In this document: piece by piece, positions 1-10,539 of the stretch
Position numbering within the stretch: position 1 is the first letter of the stretch
Layout: every line of letters starts with the position of its first letter
NCBI RefSeq assembly: GCF_023159225.1
Contig: NC_063172.1
Coordinates: 40,553,832-40,617,831 of the forward strand
Origin: Perognathus longimembris pacificus
Taxonomy: Eukaryota; Chordata; Mammalia; Rodentia; Heteromyidae
Length of the DNA stretch: 64,000 nucleotides
Reading direction: 5' to 3'
The notes under the pieces: model-generated
Seen by the model: the letters and a program-made list of their open reading frames with translations, nothing else
What the model was told of the DNA's origin: nothing
Databases searched by the model: none
Position numbers and translations under genes: made by a program

Positions 1-353
1 TCAAAACACTGTGATTCCATCTCACCCCAGTAAGAATGTCCTATATCAAGAAAACTAATAATAACAAATGTTGGAGGGGATGTAGCCAAAAGGGAACCCT
101 ACTTCATTGTTGGTGGGAATGTAAACTGGTTCAGCCACTCTGGAAAGTGGTATGGAGATTCCTCAGAAAGCTAAACATAGAGCTCCACTATGACCCAGCA
201 GCCCCACTTTTGGGTATCTACCCAAAAGACCACAAACAAGAACACACTAACGCCACCAGCACAAAAATGTTCATCGCAGCACAATTTGTCATAGCTAAAA
301 TATGGAACCAACCCAGATGCCCCTCAGTAGATGTATGGATCAGGAAAATGAGG
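1..353 (+). mobile_element. L1 ORF2 C-terminal fragment, cut by window edge
   Basis: The frame at 36-389 encodes the cysteine-rich C-terminal part of L1 ORF2 (reverse transcriptase/endonuclease protein), including the spaced C...C...H...C residues around [10 protein letters not shown] and HCWWECK, then a stretch ending near RCPSVDVW. Homology to the other L1 copies in this window stops abruptly at about 353, before the ORF2 end and the 3' UTR. The fragment is therefore missing its 3' end, which is unusual because L1 insertions normally lose the 5' end. It is a dead copy. Confidence 0.93.
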
Positions 354-1745
354 TTTTCAATTTTAAAAGGACTGTCTATAAATTATTAAAGCTATCTCAA
401 AAAGCAATTTTATAGCATTTACTTTACAGATATTAAGCACAGAATATATATTCTGAATATTCCCCTACACAATGGTTTATTCCTTTTCCTTTTATTTCTT
501 CTGGGGTTTGGAGAATTTCTAAAAAATTATACCAAGTTACACAAGGAAAATATTAATCTCTATAATCTGTAAATATAGAATACCAAGAGCCCTTGTCACC
601 ACAACTACTCATGTTATGTTGAGAGAATAGCTACAAGCTTCAAAGATTTAGTTTGCGATTGAGAATGGCTGATAAAACTACCTTGAAAAGTCTTATAGTT
701 GTTCTTATAATATTTTTTACGTGAAAAAATTTCACCAGCCCACAGTTTCAAATAATTTATCTGAACTAAATGATTAAAAATCATTACGTATCTCCTTCTG
801 AGTTATCTAAAAGTAAATGATATGTCATGGCTCACATTAATACCATTCAATAAGGCAAGAATGGCGAACAAAGATAAAAATATTGTCTCCACTTTCTTGT
901 TTTACATGGCTTGGCTTCCTGTCCTTACCCTGTGGTCAATACCATATATTCACTTCTAATGGATGTATTAAATGCCAGCAATAGAGAAGTAGTAAGGGGA
1001 TCATTTTTGTCTAAATGTAGGAATAAAACTCTGCTATAATATCCATATTTGTTCATTGAATAAAACATCTTTCTCCATTTTAAAACTCTTAGGACACTAA
1101 AAGCTAAATTTCAAGAGGTAAACGTTGTCATGCCCACAGGAAAAATTCACTCACTCTTAGTTAACAGGTCCATTCCAGTCTTGTCCTCTTTGTTCAAACT
1201 GTCAATCATGACAGTTCCCTTAGGAGTTAAATTTAGACCACTAAGTGATTTCATGTAGGCTCCTGAACTGCCTACAGACGTGAGCAACTATCAATCATTA
1301 TTGATGTGATTTTGACAGACTGTCCTGCGAATAAAAGGCCTTAAATCCCACAACCAATCCTCTGGAATTTTGTACTCCCCTCAAACATAAATAAATGTTC
1401 TGGAATAGATGGAATAGTGATTTTTTTTTCTGCAGACTTGAATGCTGCAAGGAAAAGATGTGGTAAAAATCCTTTTCCATGTGTTGATCAGAAAGAGTTT
1501 GTAAAGGTCTTAAACTGAATTGTTGTGACTGTAAGAAACAGCTTCATAAATAGTAGCATTTGGCAATCATGCCCCACAAAGTACAGACTTAGAGTGTAAT
1601 TTCTGGATGGCATATGGACTTTTCCTGTTGGCACAATAGTCTAGGATGATGTAGGATATGTACTCCCTCCTTCTAGTTATTAAAAGCAAAATTTCGGAAA
1701 AACTTTTGAAAATTCTAATAAATGTGGAAATAAAAGAAATATGTG
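354..1745. other. Unique AT-rich sequence, no recognised feature
   Basis: I see no repeat family, splice-site-bounded exon or long open frame here. The only frame of note (60 codons on the minus strand near 1.3-1.5 kb) has no recognisable motif. Confidence 0.5.
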
Positions 1746-2012
1746 TGTTGGTATTTGTGGTTCATGACTGTAATTCCAGCAACTCAGGAAGTGGAGATTT
1801 GATGATTGAGATTTGAAGCCAGCCAGGGCAGGAAAGTCTGTGAGATTTTTTAAACTCCAATTAACTACTCAGAAAAAGCTGGAAGTCGCCCTATGGCTCA
1901 AAGTGGTAGAGTGCTAGCTAGCCTTGAACCAAAGAAACTCAGAGACAGCATTCAGGCCCCAAGTACAAGCCAGGCACACACATAAACAAACATGTACACA
2001 CACACACACATG
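1746..2012 (+). mobile_element. Dimeric SINE: 7SL/B1-like plus ID-like monomer
   Basis: The left half (about 1746-1850) follows the B1/Alu pattern: ctgtaattccagcaactcag, then a degenerate pol III B box near gaagccagccagggcag. The right half (about 1875-1976) has a tRNA-type A box, tatggctcaaagtggtag, and the family signature tgctagc...ccttga. A CA-rich tail follows to about 2012. It is diverged, so an old insertion. Confidence 0.82.
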
Positions 2013-2258
2013 CACAAATATCTGCTCTTTTCTGGATATGAACTACAATGTCATTAAAGATCATTCATTAATGAAGTTTAGTATATGAACAATTTTTATT
2101 CCAGAAACGATAGTAAGGAGACTGAGTGTAGGTGTGAGATAATTATGCAACCATCACAATTCTCTAAATATTTGTACCATCCACATTAACTTTGCAGCAG
2201 TAATTTACATTCACATATATAATACAATTTACAAGATTTTCATGATTTCAAGGTTTGC

Positions 2259-2340
2259 ATGGAGGTGTGGTTCAAATGGTAGAGGGCCACCATAGCCTCG
2301 CATGCTTCGGCAGTTCAAAGCCCTGAGTTGACACCTCTGG
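2259..2340 (+). mobile_element. tRNA/ID-like SINE monomer
   Basis: An A-box-like tgtggttcaaatggtaga near 2267 and a B-box-like cagttcaaagccctg near 2310 are spaced as in ID/tRNA-derived SINEs. There is no 7SL half next to it. It is short and diverged, and not a functional tRNA. Confidence 0.6.
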
Positions 2341-2674
2341 ATGTCTATTTATTTTTAAATAGGAAATGAAAGAACAAAGAAAATCTATCACCTTAAGTTC
2401 ATACAGAAAAAGTTCTTTTATATGGCTGAGTAATTTTGAGTTATTATTTATCCTCTCTGTTATTACTTGATAGATTTTAATAAGAAATAGTAACTATTAA
2501 TCAGAGCATAGAAAGAAATTAGGGAATGCTAGCCTAGTTATTATTCACCATATATGAACAATTTAGAAATTTGTGAACTTGATTGGTTTTCTCTAATTAG
2601 AAGGTTACTTTTTAATTTCAGGTACAATGACTTGATAAAGGACAACATTGTATGTACTCTTTCAAAGCTTCCAG

Positions 2675-2958
2675 TCTGGGTGCTGATGATTCATACCTGT
2701 AATTCTAGTAACTTGAGAAATGGAGATAAGGAGGAGGATGCTTCTAGGACACCTTGAACAAACAAGTTTGGAATCTATTTCAACAGAAAAAAGTTAGTTA
2801 TGGTTCACATACCTGTTAATCCTGCTATGGTAGGAAGTCTTATGGGAGGATTATGGCTCAAGACAAAGATGAAAGGGATTCTAGGTCAATAACAGGAAGA
2901 ACTAGCAGTGTGTCTCAGGCATGAAGGTCTAATTTCAAACTCCTGTACCATAAAAAAA
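2675..2958 (+). mobile_element. Two old 7SL/B1-type SINE units in tandem
   Basis: The first unit (about 2675-2793) shows tcatacctgtaattctagta typical of B1/Alu, with an A-rich end. The second (about 2795-2958) shows tggttcacatacctgttaat and then an ID-like right half ending in an A run at 2951-2960. Both are heavily mutated. They could be two insertions or one complex dimer. Confidence 0.6.
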
Positions 2959-4462
2959 ACACAAAACCTTCAACTTTTTCAGCATATTTCCTGGCAATCT
3001 GATGTTAGATTCAGAAAATGATTCTTAGTGCTTTCCACTAATTCTTTCCCCCAAAACATTTGCAGGGTTTTTTGGTGATACAATATATCATACAGTAAGA
3101 TTTGATCTGTGATCATTTTAATCTTGTCTCATCAGAGATTGCTTTTTCTAACTTGTTCCATTAATCCCTATTTTATTAAGTAAATTTTAAGTAGCAACTA
3201 AAAACATAAAATTGTCTAAATTAATATGATTTAGTGCATATGTTATGTATCTATAGTCATTAATGGGGGTAACATTTGAAACACATGTATATATTATATA
3301 CTGTTTACATCAATTTAAGCATTATCTAACACAATTTTCCAACAGAGATTATTCTGAGTCAACATTACTGGAGAGGGCCTTAATTAACAGGTGACATTTC
3401 AAAGTACTTGGTTGAGACTTATTTATCTTACAGAGGAGTAATTATGATTTTACGAATATCTTGCCTTCGGCACATTGTCTTAAATCTTGGGCATTACCAG
3501 TATATGCAAAATACAGACATTATGTTATAGAAATTCTATCCTTGGATCTTCCATATTTTATGCATTTTTCATTGTCATTGATTTTTATAAGCAGAGCCTG
3601 TAAGAGCCTACAGAGGGATTCAGCAAAATTATGTAGCTCCGAGATTCATCTGTCGAATATATGTTTTATTTATTCATCTAACTATAAATGTTTCCTAAAA
3701 GTTTGCAATATTACTACAAATAATGTGCCTTTCAGGCTAATATTCAGGGAATATTGAATTGCAGATTCACTGCCAAATGGTTAGTCTGTAAAATGCAGTC
3801 TCTACTCGATTCCAAGAGAATAAGATAAATAAGAATTAATAGTCACATGATAAATTGTGTTACTGTACATAAGCTTATAGTTAACAAATACTATTACTAA
3901 ACTAAGACAAACTCCAGAATATAGTCTCACAAAATAATATAAACCCTGGATTCCTAACTGAACAGAGTAATCTTTCTCCTACCTCCCATCTACCAAAGAA
4001 AAAGCTTATCCCAGTGAAGTGGAGTGAGGCATTGATTTCTACTTGCATTTAAGGTCTTCTCTCCTTTCTGTATATGTTAAAGAGTCTTATATAACTTCTA
4101 TTTGATTTTTGACATTAATTTTTGTTTGATACAGCTATAACTGGAGAGTTTCAAAGTAAACTTCACATATAAATTCCCAGAACATGCTATTATGTAAAAT
4201 ACTCCAAATGGTTATGAGAGATAGATCATGCAGTAACAAAATAGAATCCACAAAACAGCTTTACCAAATTAGGCTGGCACTCAAGAAATTTAACCATCTG
4301 GTCAATGTATCATATATAATTTTGCAAGTAAGAACACATTTTTTTGTTTGACTTTTAGATAATTTGATGGGACAATTATTTAGAAACAAAGTGAACTTCT
4401 TCTGGTTTTTATCTCTCCATTCATGCTTTGCTTACATTTCTCACTATCTTTAATGCAGGAAC
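2959..4462. other. Unique AT-rich sequence, no recognised feature
   Basis: There is no repeat or gene I can support. An open frame of 98 codons at 3461-3757 on the plus strand has no family resemblance, no clear splice context and low-complexity composition, so I treat it as chance. Confidence 0.5.
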
Positions 4463-4523
4463 ATATTATATATATATGCATATATATATATATATAGTGT
4501 GTGTGTGTGTGTGTGTGTGTGTA
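4463..4523. repeat. (TA)n/(GT)n compound microsatellite
   Basis: An alternating TATATA/GCATATA stretch passes directly into about 14 GT units ending at 4523. Confidence 0.95.
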
Positions 4524-4612
4524 TGATACACACCTTTTAATTGTCTCAAAATTATTTAGCTCAGGTTTTCCTCAAAATGTTTGCTTCTTCAATAAATGAT
4601 TAATAGTTAATT

Positions 4613-4704
4613 AAAAATGAATGACCTCTCTGTACATCACTTTGACAATAAATAATTATTCAGAAAAAAATAAAAGATAATATAAAGTTAAAAAATGAAC
4701 GACC
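4613..4704 (+). mobile_element. 64-bp L1 3'-tail insertion with TSD
   Basis: The body at 4627-4690 is only the very end of the L1 3' UTR (tgtacatcactttgacaata) plus an A-rich tail. It is bracketed by aaaaatgaatgacc (4613-4626) and aaaaatgaacgacc (4691-4704), a 14-bp TSD with one mismatch. This marks an extreme 5' truncation. Its tail is identical over 48 nt to the L1 tail near 61.04-61.08 kb. Confidence 0.82.
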
Positions 4705-4751
4705 AGAAAGAAATTTGTTATTTTTTAGGTCTAGTTGATATTCTTAACTGA

Positions 4752-4820
4752 ATTATATATGCATATGTACATACATATGTTTAATATATATTTACATACA
4801 CACATATTCATATATAAACA
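4752..4820. repeat. AT-rich TATA/CATA low-complexity tract
   Basis: Degenerate alternating purine-pyrimidine sequence with tatgcatatgtacatacata motifs. Confidence 0.8.
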
Positions 4821-5249
4821 ATGAAACAGTGACCCTCAGCCTCAATAGTCAAGCAAATGGCTATCGAATTATTTTTTTATTATTGTGAGAATTATATAAA
4901 AAATAACATTTCTTTCCATGATCTTATCATGAACTTTGTGGAGAGTCAAAACTGCACAGAAGTAGTCAGAGATTCTGCTATAGGAGAAAATCTATTGTGA
5001 AAGTTAACATTTGCAACAGGCTTTGCTGTACACTATGGGCAGGAAAGAGGAATTTTTCCTACTCTTATAGCAACTGATAATTTATTCCTTTCTTAATTAC
5101 TGTCCTTTTTCTGGCATGATCAATAATCAAAATCAAACAGAAATGCTTGTGTACTTAAAAGTGCAGTCTGGAAGAGATTACCACATTTCTGCCAAGAACA
5201 GAATTACAATTTTTTGAACTGTGGATACATAACAGGTATCTCCTCCACC

Positions 5250-5360
5250 TTTTTATTAAGACAAGGTCATGTTATAAACTCAAATTGTCCTCAAACTCAA
5301 TCTTCCTGCCTTGCCTCTCACATTCTGGGATTGCAGGTATAAAACACCTTCCTCAGTTTA
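5250..5360 (-). mobile_element. 7SL/B1-like SINE monomer, antisense
   Basis: On the plus strand the sequence reads as the complement of a B1/Alu unit: aaggtcatgttataaactca, then ctcaaactcaatcttcctgc and ctgggattgcagg. The T-rich left edge is the complement of the A tail. Confidence 0.78.
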
Positions 5361-6159
5361 TGGCAAACACATTGACTACTAGCAATAATGGTATGATTTA
5401 GAAACTCTTCATAATTCTTGAGATCAGTGTTAATAGATGCTCTTTCCCATTTTGAGCTTAATACCAAATTGATATACCATTCATATTTCAAATAGAATTG
5501 ATTCTATAAAAATATTCCTTCATACAAAAACATGTTTCACCCACTACACATAAGAAAAAATAGAAGGTACTTAAAATAATTGAACAATGTTTTCCACTAA
5601 TGCAAAAGAAAAACCTTTTATGTATTTTTATATTTACAAGTAATTACTCTCACTATGCAGCTCTTGTTTCATTGATAGCTTTGAGGCATATTTGTTAAAA
5701 ATAAGACTGAATATCACATAGAATCATAAACATAAGTAGAAATAACGTCAACTTTGTAAAGATTTGTACAGAAAATGATGATAGGTATTGTAAGCACATA
5801 AGATATATAAGCTAATAAGCTCATGTAAGGTTTATAAGCTTTAAAGTTCAGAAGCCAAAAAGAGATTTTGAAATAGGGATGATCTCTCTTGACTACTACA
5901 TATGCAGTAGGCATTATTTTGTAGTGTTATCAGATTATCCCTAAGGTACGATAAAACACTTGCACATAATTGCCACTTCCAAGGAACCATATGCTGGAAC
6001 TACAAGGCCTCTCTCAAGGACTTTAATAATGCTAGTGCCTTCAAAAACATATTTCTTGCTGGAGATGTCAAAACAAACAGACCATGATCCACACACAAGA
6101 TAAAGACTTTTCAGGATTTGGGATAGGGGTACAAAGTTGAAAATGTGACTTGAATATAG
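5361..6159. other. Unique AT-rich sequence, no recognised feature
   Basis: I see no gene or identifiable repeat. Two short minus-strand open frames (5714-5914 and 5941-6210) have no recognisable motifs. The second runs into the LTR remnant that follows. Confidence 0.5.
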
Positions 6160-6480
6160 ATATTTATCAACAATTTCTATTTTGAAATGCATACCCCAAT
6201 GCGATAGCATTAATGAGTGAGGGCTTTGGGAGATGTCTATGTCAAAAGGGTAGAGAGCTTGTGAATGGAATTAGTGATGATATAAAGATATAGAAGAAAT
6301 TAGCTAGATAGATCCTTTGGCATTTACAACCTGTCCCCCATATGAGGACGGAATGTTCAAAGTATCAACTTTGAAATTAATGCCCAGGATTTTACCATAC
6401 AGCAGCTTGACAGACCTTTAATCTTGGACTTCCCTGACTCCAGAAATCAATTTCTGCCTCTACAAATTTCACAATCTTAG
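6160..6480 (+). mobile_element. ERVL-MaLR (MLT1-like) LTR remnant
   Basis: Landmarks of MaLR LTRs occur in order: ttgaaatgcataccccaatg, gggctttgggagatg, tgaatggaattagtg, catatgaggac and cttggacttccctgactcc, followed by a degenerate aatcaatttctg. This matches what I remember of the MLT1/MST consensus at many positions. It is non-coding, old and heavily mutated; no internal retroviral sequence is seen on either side, so it looks like a solo LTR. The exact subfamily is uncertain. Confidence 0.75.
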
Positions 6481-6810
6481 ACATTTTTCATATTTTAAAT
6501 GTTAAACCTTCTGGAGGCAAAAATGTAGCAAAGATCTTAATACATTAACAATTCTTAGAATACCCAGAATTGTCAAGAAAGCTGTGTTGTATTTCCTCAG
6601 ATATACAGGTGAGTCATTCAGATATAATAGTGTTTCTAATGGTTACAAATTATGACCTAAGACAAAATGCTTAACAAATTTGTACTCCTGTATATTTAAA
6701 AATCTTAATCATAATTATAGGGAAAACTTTGAAAATTTCAACTCTAATATAAATAAGGTCCTGGATTTCCATCTTTTTCCCTATTTGGTAAAACAAACAT
6801 AAGAAATTGT

Positions 6811-6814
<4 letters not shown>

Positions 6815-6848
<34 letters not shown>
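6815..6848. repeat. (GT)n microsatellite
   Basis: About 17 uninterrupted GT units. Confidence 0.97.
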
Positions 6849-6850
<2 letters not shown>

Positions 6851-8079
6851 ATAAAACATAATATGTAAAATATACTACTATGTTGTTCAACTCAATATTT
6901 CTTATACAAATCATTTTATATTATGTTTTACTTCAAATTTATTACATTGTTAATTATTTAGTAATGAGTTTAATTCTTATGTCTTTGGGAAGCACAAGAG
7001 ATTTGCTGGTAGCAGTATATACAGAAAGCAGCTAAGGCAGTGATATTGATCTTTACTGCTCTCAGACCAACAAATATCTAATTCAGCCCTTACACCACAC
7101 TCCCATTTACAGTTCATCATAGGACAAGCAATTAGATTAACTCAGTCATTGTTTGCTTGATGTTGTTGTCAGTCAGTGTAATAACTGATTACCTACTCAT
7201 GAATTTGAAGGTCTTGGTTTCCTTTCAAGGTGTGCTCATTTGAATATTACATGGAGTTGCAATTTTGCTATATAGGTTGATAATCTGAAAATAGTGGAAT
7301 TTCTGACAGAATACAGGAGCTTAAATATGTCATGCCTTCCTTAATATTTCCTCTAACTCATTCTCCTTCACAGTAGCACTAACTAGCTTCATTGGCTCTA
7401 ATGCAACCAAGCAACAAATACTGAATTAAATAGTTTAATATAGACTCCTAGAAATACCAGTCATCAACCTGCTATGAAGCACTAACTTGTGCAGCAGATT
7501 CTTATTTCTTCTTCTCTGAAGGAATAATCTGCCATTCTTTTCCAGGTACCTGTGAAATACTCCCCTTAGGATCTAATCATTGCTGGGTAAAATGCAAACC
7601 CAAATAAGCTTCTTGTAATTGTCCATACCACGGTCCAGAATCATCATCTCAATGAATGCAAGATGGGACCTTCTCTGTGCCAAATTACTGACTGTCATGG
7701 CATTAGAGAGGAAAAGAAACATTTCTCACCTGTAAGTCGGTCAAGCTTATCTCCTGTGTCACAAAGCAACAAGGGGCAAGCCAAACCTCTAGGTACTTAA
7801 TGAGACTTGGCAATCCATCCTGATGACAAATTAATATACTTTGTATTTAAGTGAACCTTCATTTTGTTGTAATTGCAAGATTCAAGTTATGTGCCACAGA
7901 CTGAATTCAGGGTCACAGAGTCACATTTACTGTGGTGACACGCAATAGAAGTACACATTTGCAAAAGTCATAGTTTGGGATTTGACAAATAACTAGTGAA
8001 GGGCTCCTGCATGGGTCAATGATACTATGTTTCACAATCCAAGAAATACATTTTTACTAATTAATTCTTTTTAACAATA
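6849..8079. other. Unidentified sequence, mostly unique
   Basis: There is no gene I can support. The part at about 7330-7850 is less AT-rich than its surroundings and looks like a block of foreign or older sequence, but I cannot place it in a repeat family. Confidence 0.4.
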
Positions 8080-8491
8080 CTTAGGTCTGAAATCAAGGCT
8101 TCATGCTTATGAGGCAGACACTCTACTGGTGGGCCTCTAGCCTTTTTTATGGTGACTGTGTTTGATAAGGTCTTGTTTTCTAAGTATGTGCCTGGCTACT
8201 GTTCAACTATTTCACAGTTCTTGTCTTTTCTAGAGTATCAAACTTCTACTATCAGGCCCAGATTTCTTCTGTTGAACTGGAATGTAATAGACTATTTTGC
8301 CTGGGATGGCCTGGACCTCAGCCCTCCCAATATGAGCCTCTCATCCAGATAGGTTGGAATGATATATGTGTGACAGCTGTGGTTTGAGGAGTCTTTCAAA
8401 AGTTTTGGCCTTGACTGGCCTCAAACCACGATTCTTCTATTGTCAGCCTTGCATATAGGTACCCAAGATTACAGCTGGAGCCACAAGCATC
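8080..8491 (-). mobile_element. Compound old 7SL/ID SINE region, antisense
   Basis: The complement of an ID-like half lies at about 8090-8140 (ggcagacactctactggtgg). Two antisense 7SL-like halves follow, one around 8280-8340 (gggatggcctggacctcagc) and one around 8400-8485 (ggcctcaaaccacgattctt, ending near ttacagctggagcc). Divergence is high and the boundaries are approximate. Confidence 0.6.
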
Positions 8492-9793
8492 TTGTTATAA
8501 TCTACGGAATATGTATAATTCAATTTTGTATATCAGAATTCTGTGGAACTGCAGTAAATTAACCATCAAATTATTATATTTTATACTTGATAGTAGAGTA
8601 GGCTTTAAAGATAATATTATGATCATTGAAAATTTTACTGCTATTATTTGTGGGGGGCAGGAAATATTCAGTGAGCAAACTGTACAAAGAAATGGAAATT
8701 CACCAATTAATTAGGCCAGTGAAAAGCAATTTAATTACATTGTATATTTGGGACACTTTGTAAATACATATAGCCATTTCTGGATTAAATAAAGGCTACA
8801 TCACAACCTGATTCTTATGATAGAAATACATACAATTTTTGGTTATGTTGAGCTTTGCTTGAGACAGAGTTCAGATATTAGCAATTTGTATTCTGTTTAC
8901 TACCTTCAATAGAGAGAAACATATCTGTTTTTCCGAAATTAAAATAAACAGGTTGCTTTAAGTTGAAGGGCTCAATAAAATGATATCTTAACTAGATAAA
9001 ATTCAAATAAAATATCTTAAGGTAGCAGTATAGGAATGCTACTAATTCAAATTTATTTTCTGCTACATAAATTTAAGTTCCTCTGAGGTAAACTATAAAA
9101 CACCTGGAATTTAGTCTACTGTGAATCAATACGATACGTTGTTTTTCTATTTAAATATTTTACTACTACCTTTAAGTAATTGTACGATGTGGTTGCCATT
9201 TAACATAGTAGTTGATGACTATTTTGCACAGTATTTCTTTCAATATTCTCACCCATCCTTCTCCTATCTAATCCTTCCTTCACTCCTCAGAATTTTGTAG
9301 GATATACATTGGATTTTTGTCTGCATTTCCCACTCTTTTCCTCTTTGAATACCCTTTTCCCCAACTCATTCCTTCCAAATACCTGTTTCTTGATGTTTTA
9401 TTTTGCTGAACAGTGATTTGGGCTTCAATTAAATATCACTTTTTGCATTCTAATGACATCCAGAAAAATTGAAACTGAAGTACCCTTTCCTAGGTAAAAC
9501 GTGTCTTCTTTTACAACAACTAAATACATTTGCAAATCTGAACAATATAATAACCTAATATTTTATAAACTATCTCAATAATTAGTGAGTTAAATAGCAA
9601 AAATTTGAATTATAAAAATTATAATAATTAATGACAGAAACTAAGCTTTCGAAAAGCCCATGTTTTCTATGAGTACTAGGATGCAACAACAGAATATTGA
9701 AAACAAGATATAGAATTAAGTGGGCTTGCTTTTAATTATAGTATCAGTTTCTATTAGATATGGCTTTTAGAAGGCTATTAAATTCTCCTGATT
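8492..9793. other. Unique AT-rich sequence, no recognised feature
   Basis: No gene, RNA or identifiable repeat. A pyrimidine-rich part at about 9240-9400 vaguely resembles the complement of an L1 3' UTR, but I cannot align it convincingly. Confidence 0.45.
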
Positions 9794-10027
9794 TTAATTT
9801 ACTCTTTTTTTTGGGGGGGGGGCAGTCCTGGGCCTTGGACTCAGGGCCTGAGCACTGTCCCTGGCTTTTTCCCGCTCAAGGCTAGCACTCCGCCACTTGA
9901 GCCACAGCGCCGCTTCTGGCCGTTTTTTCTGTATATGTGGTGCTGGGGAATCGAACCTAGGGCCTCGTGTATCCGAGGCAGGCACTCTTGCCACTAGGCT
10001 ATCTCACCAGCCCTTAATTTACTCTTT
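9794..10027 (-). mobile_element. IDL-Geo-type dimeric SINE with 14-bp TSD
   Basis: The SINE body (about 9808-10013) is antisense. Read on the minus strand, it has an ID-like left monomer with B box ggttcgattccccagc, then the right monomer with A box tggctcaagtggcggagtgc and the end ccaggactgcc. It is flanked by perfect direct repeats ttaatttactcttt at 9794-9807 and 10014-10027. The A tail has become T runs plus ten G on the plus strand. The body is near consensus, so this is a young copy. Confidence 0.95.
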
Positions 10028-10480
10028 ATAAAATAAGAAACAGCATCAGTCTCCTCACAAATCTCATGATACAGTATATACAAATTCTTAAAATATTTAT
10101 GATAGTGTGGAGGTCCCATTGGAACAGAATTGGCCCAAAAGGGAAGCTGATGGATTTGCTTTTCCTATAAACAAACCACCAGATAGATCCATCTGAGAAT
10201 ACCATCATTCCAAATTCAAGATCAATCTTATCAGTGTTGAGTCATCATAGTTATCATGGTAAAAGTAATTATAAAATTATATGCTCCCAAATATAAGGAA
10301 GATAGAAAGTATTGAAAAACAAACTTAAAAAAGAAACAAACAAAATAATAGAATAACAACACAAAAAATGGCTATGTAAATAAAAAACAAAATTCACATG
10401 ATTATCTCCTTAAGGAGTTTTATATAACAGTATATTAACTATAGCATTTTGTAACAGTAACACTTATTATACATATATGC
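10028..10480. other. Unique AT-rich sequence
   Basis: No recognised feature. It contains an A-rich stretch around 10312-10395. Confidence 0.5.
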
Positions 10481-10499
10481 ACGCACACACACATACACA

Positions 10500-10539
<40 letters not shown>
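10481..10539. repeat. (CA)n microsatellite
   Basis: CA units with a few interruptions, then an uninterrupted run to 10539. Confidence 0.97.
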
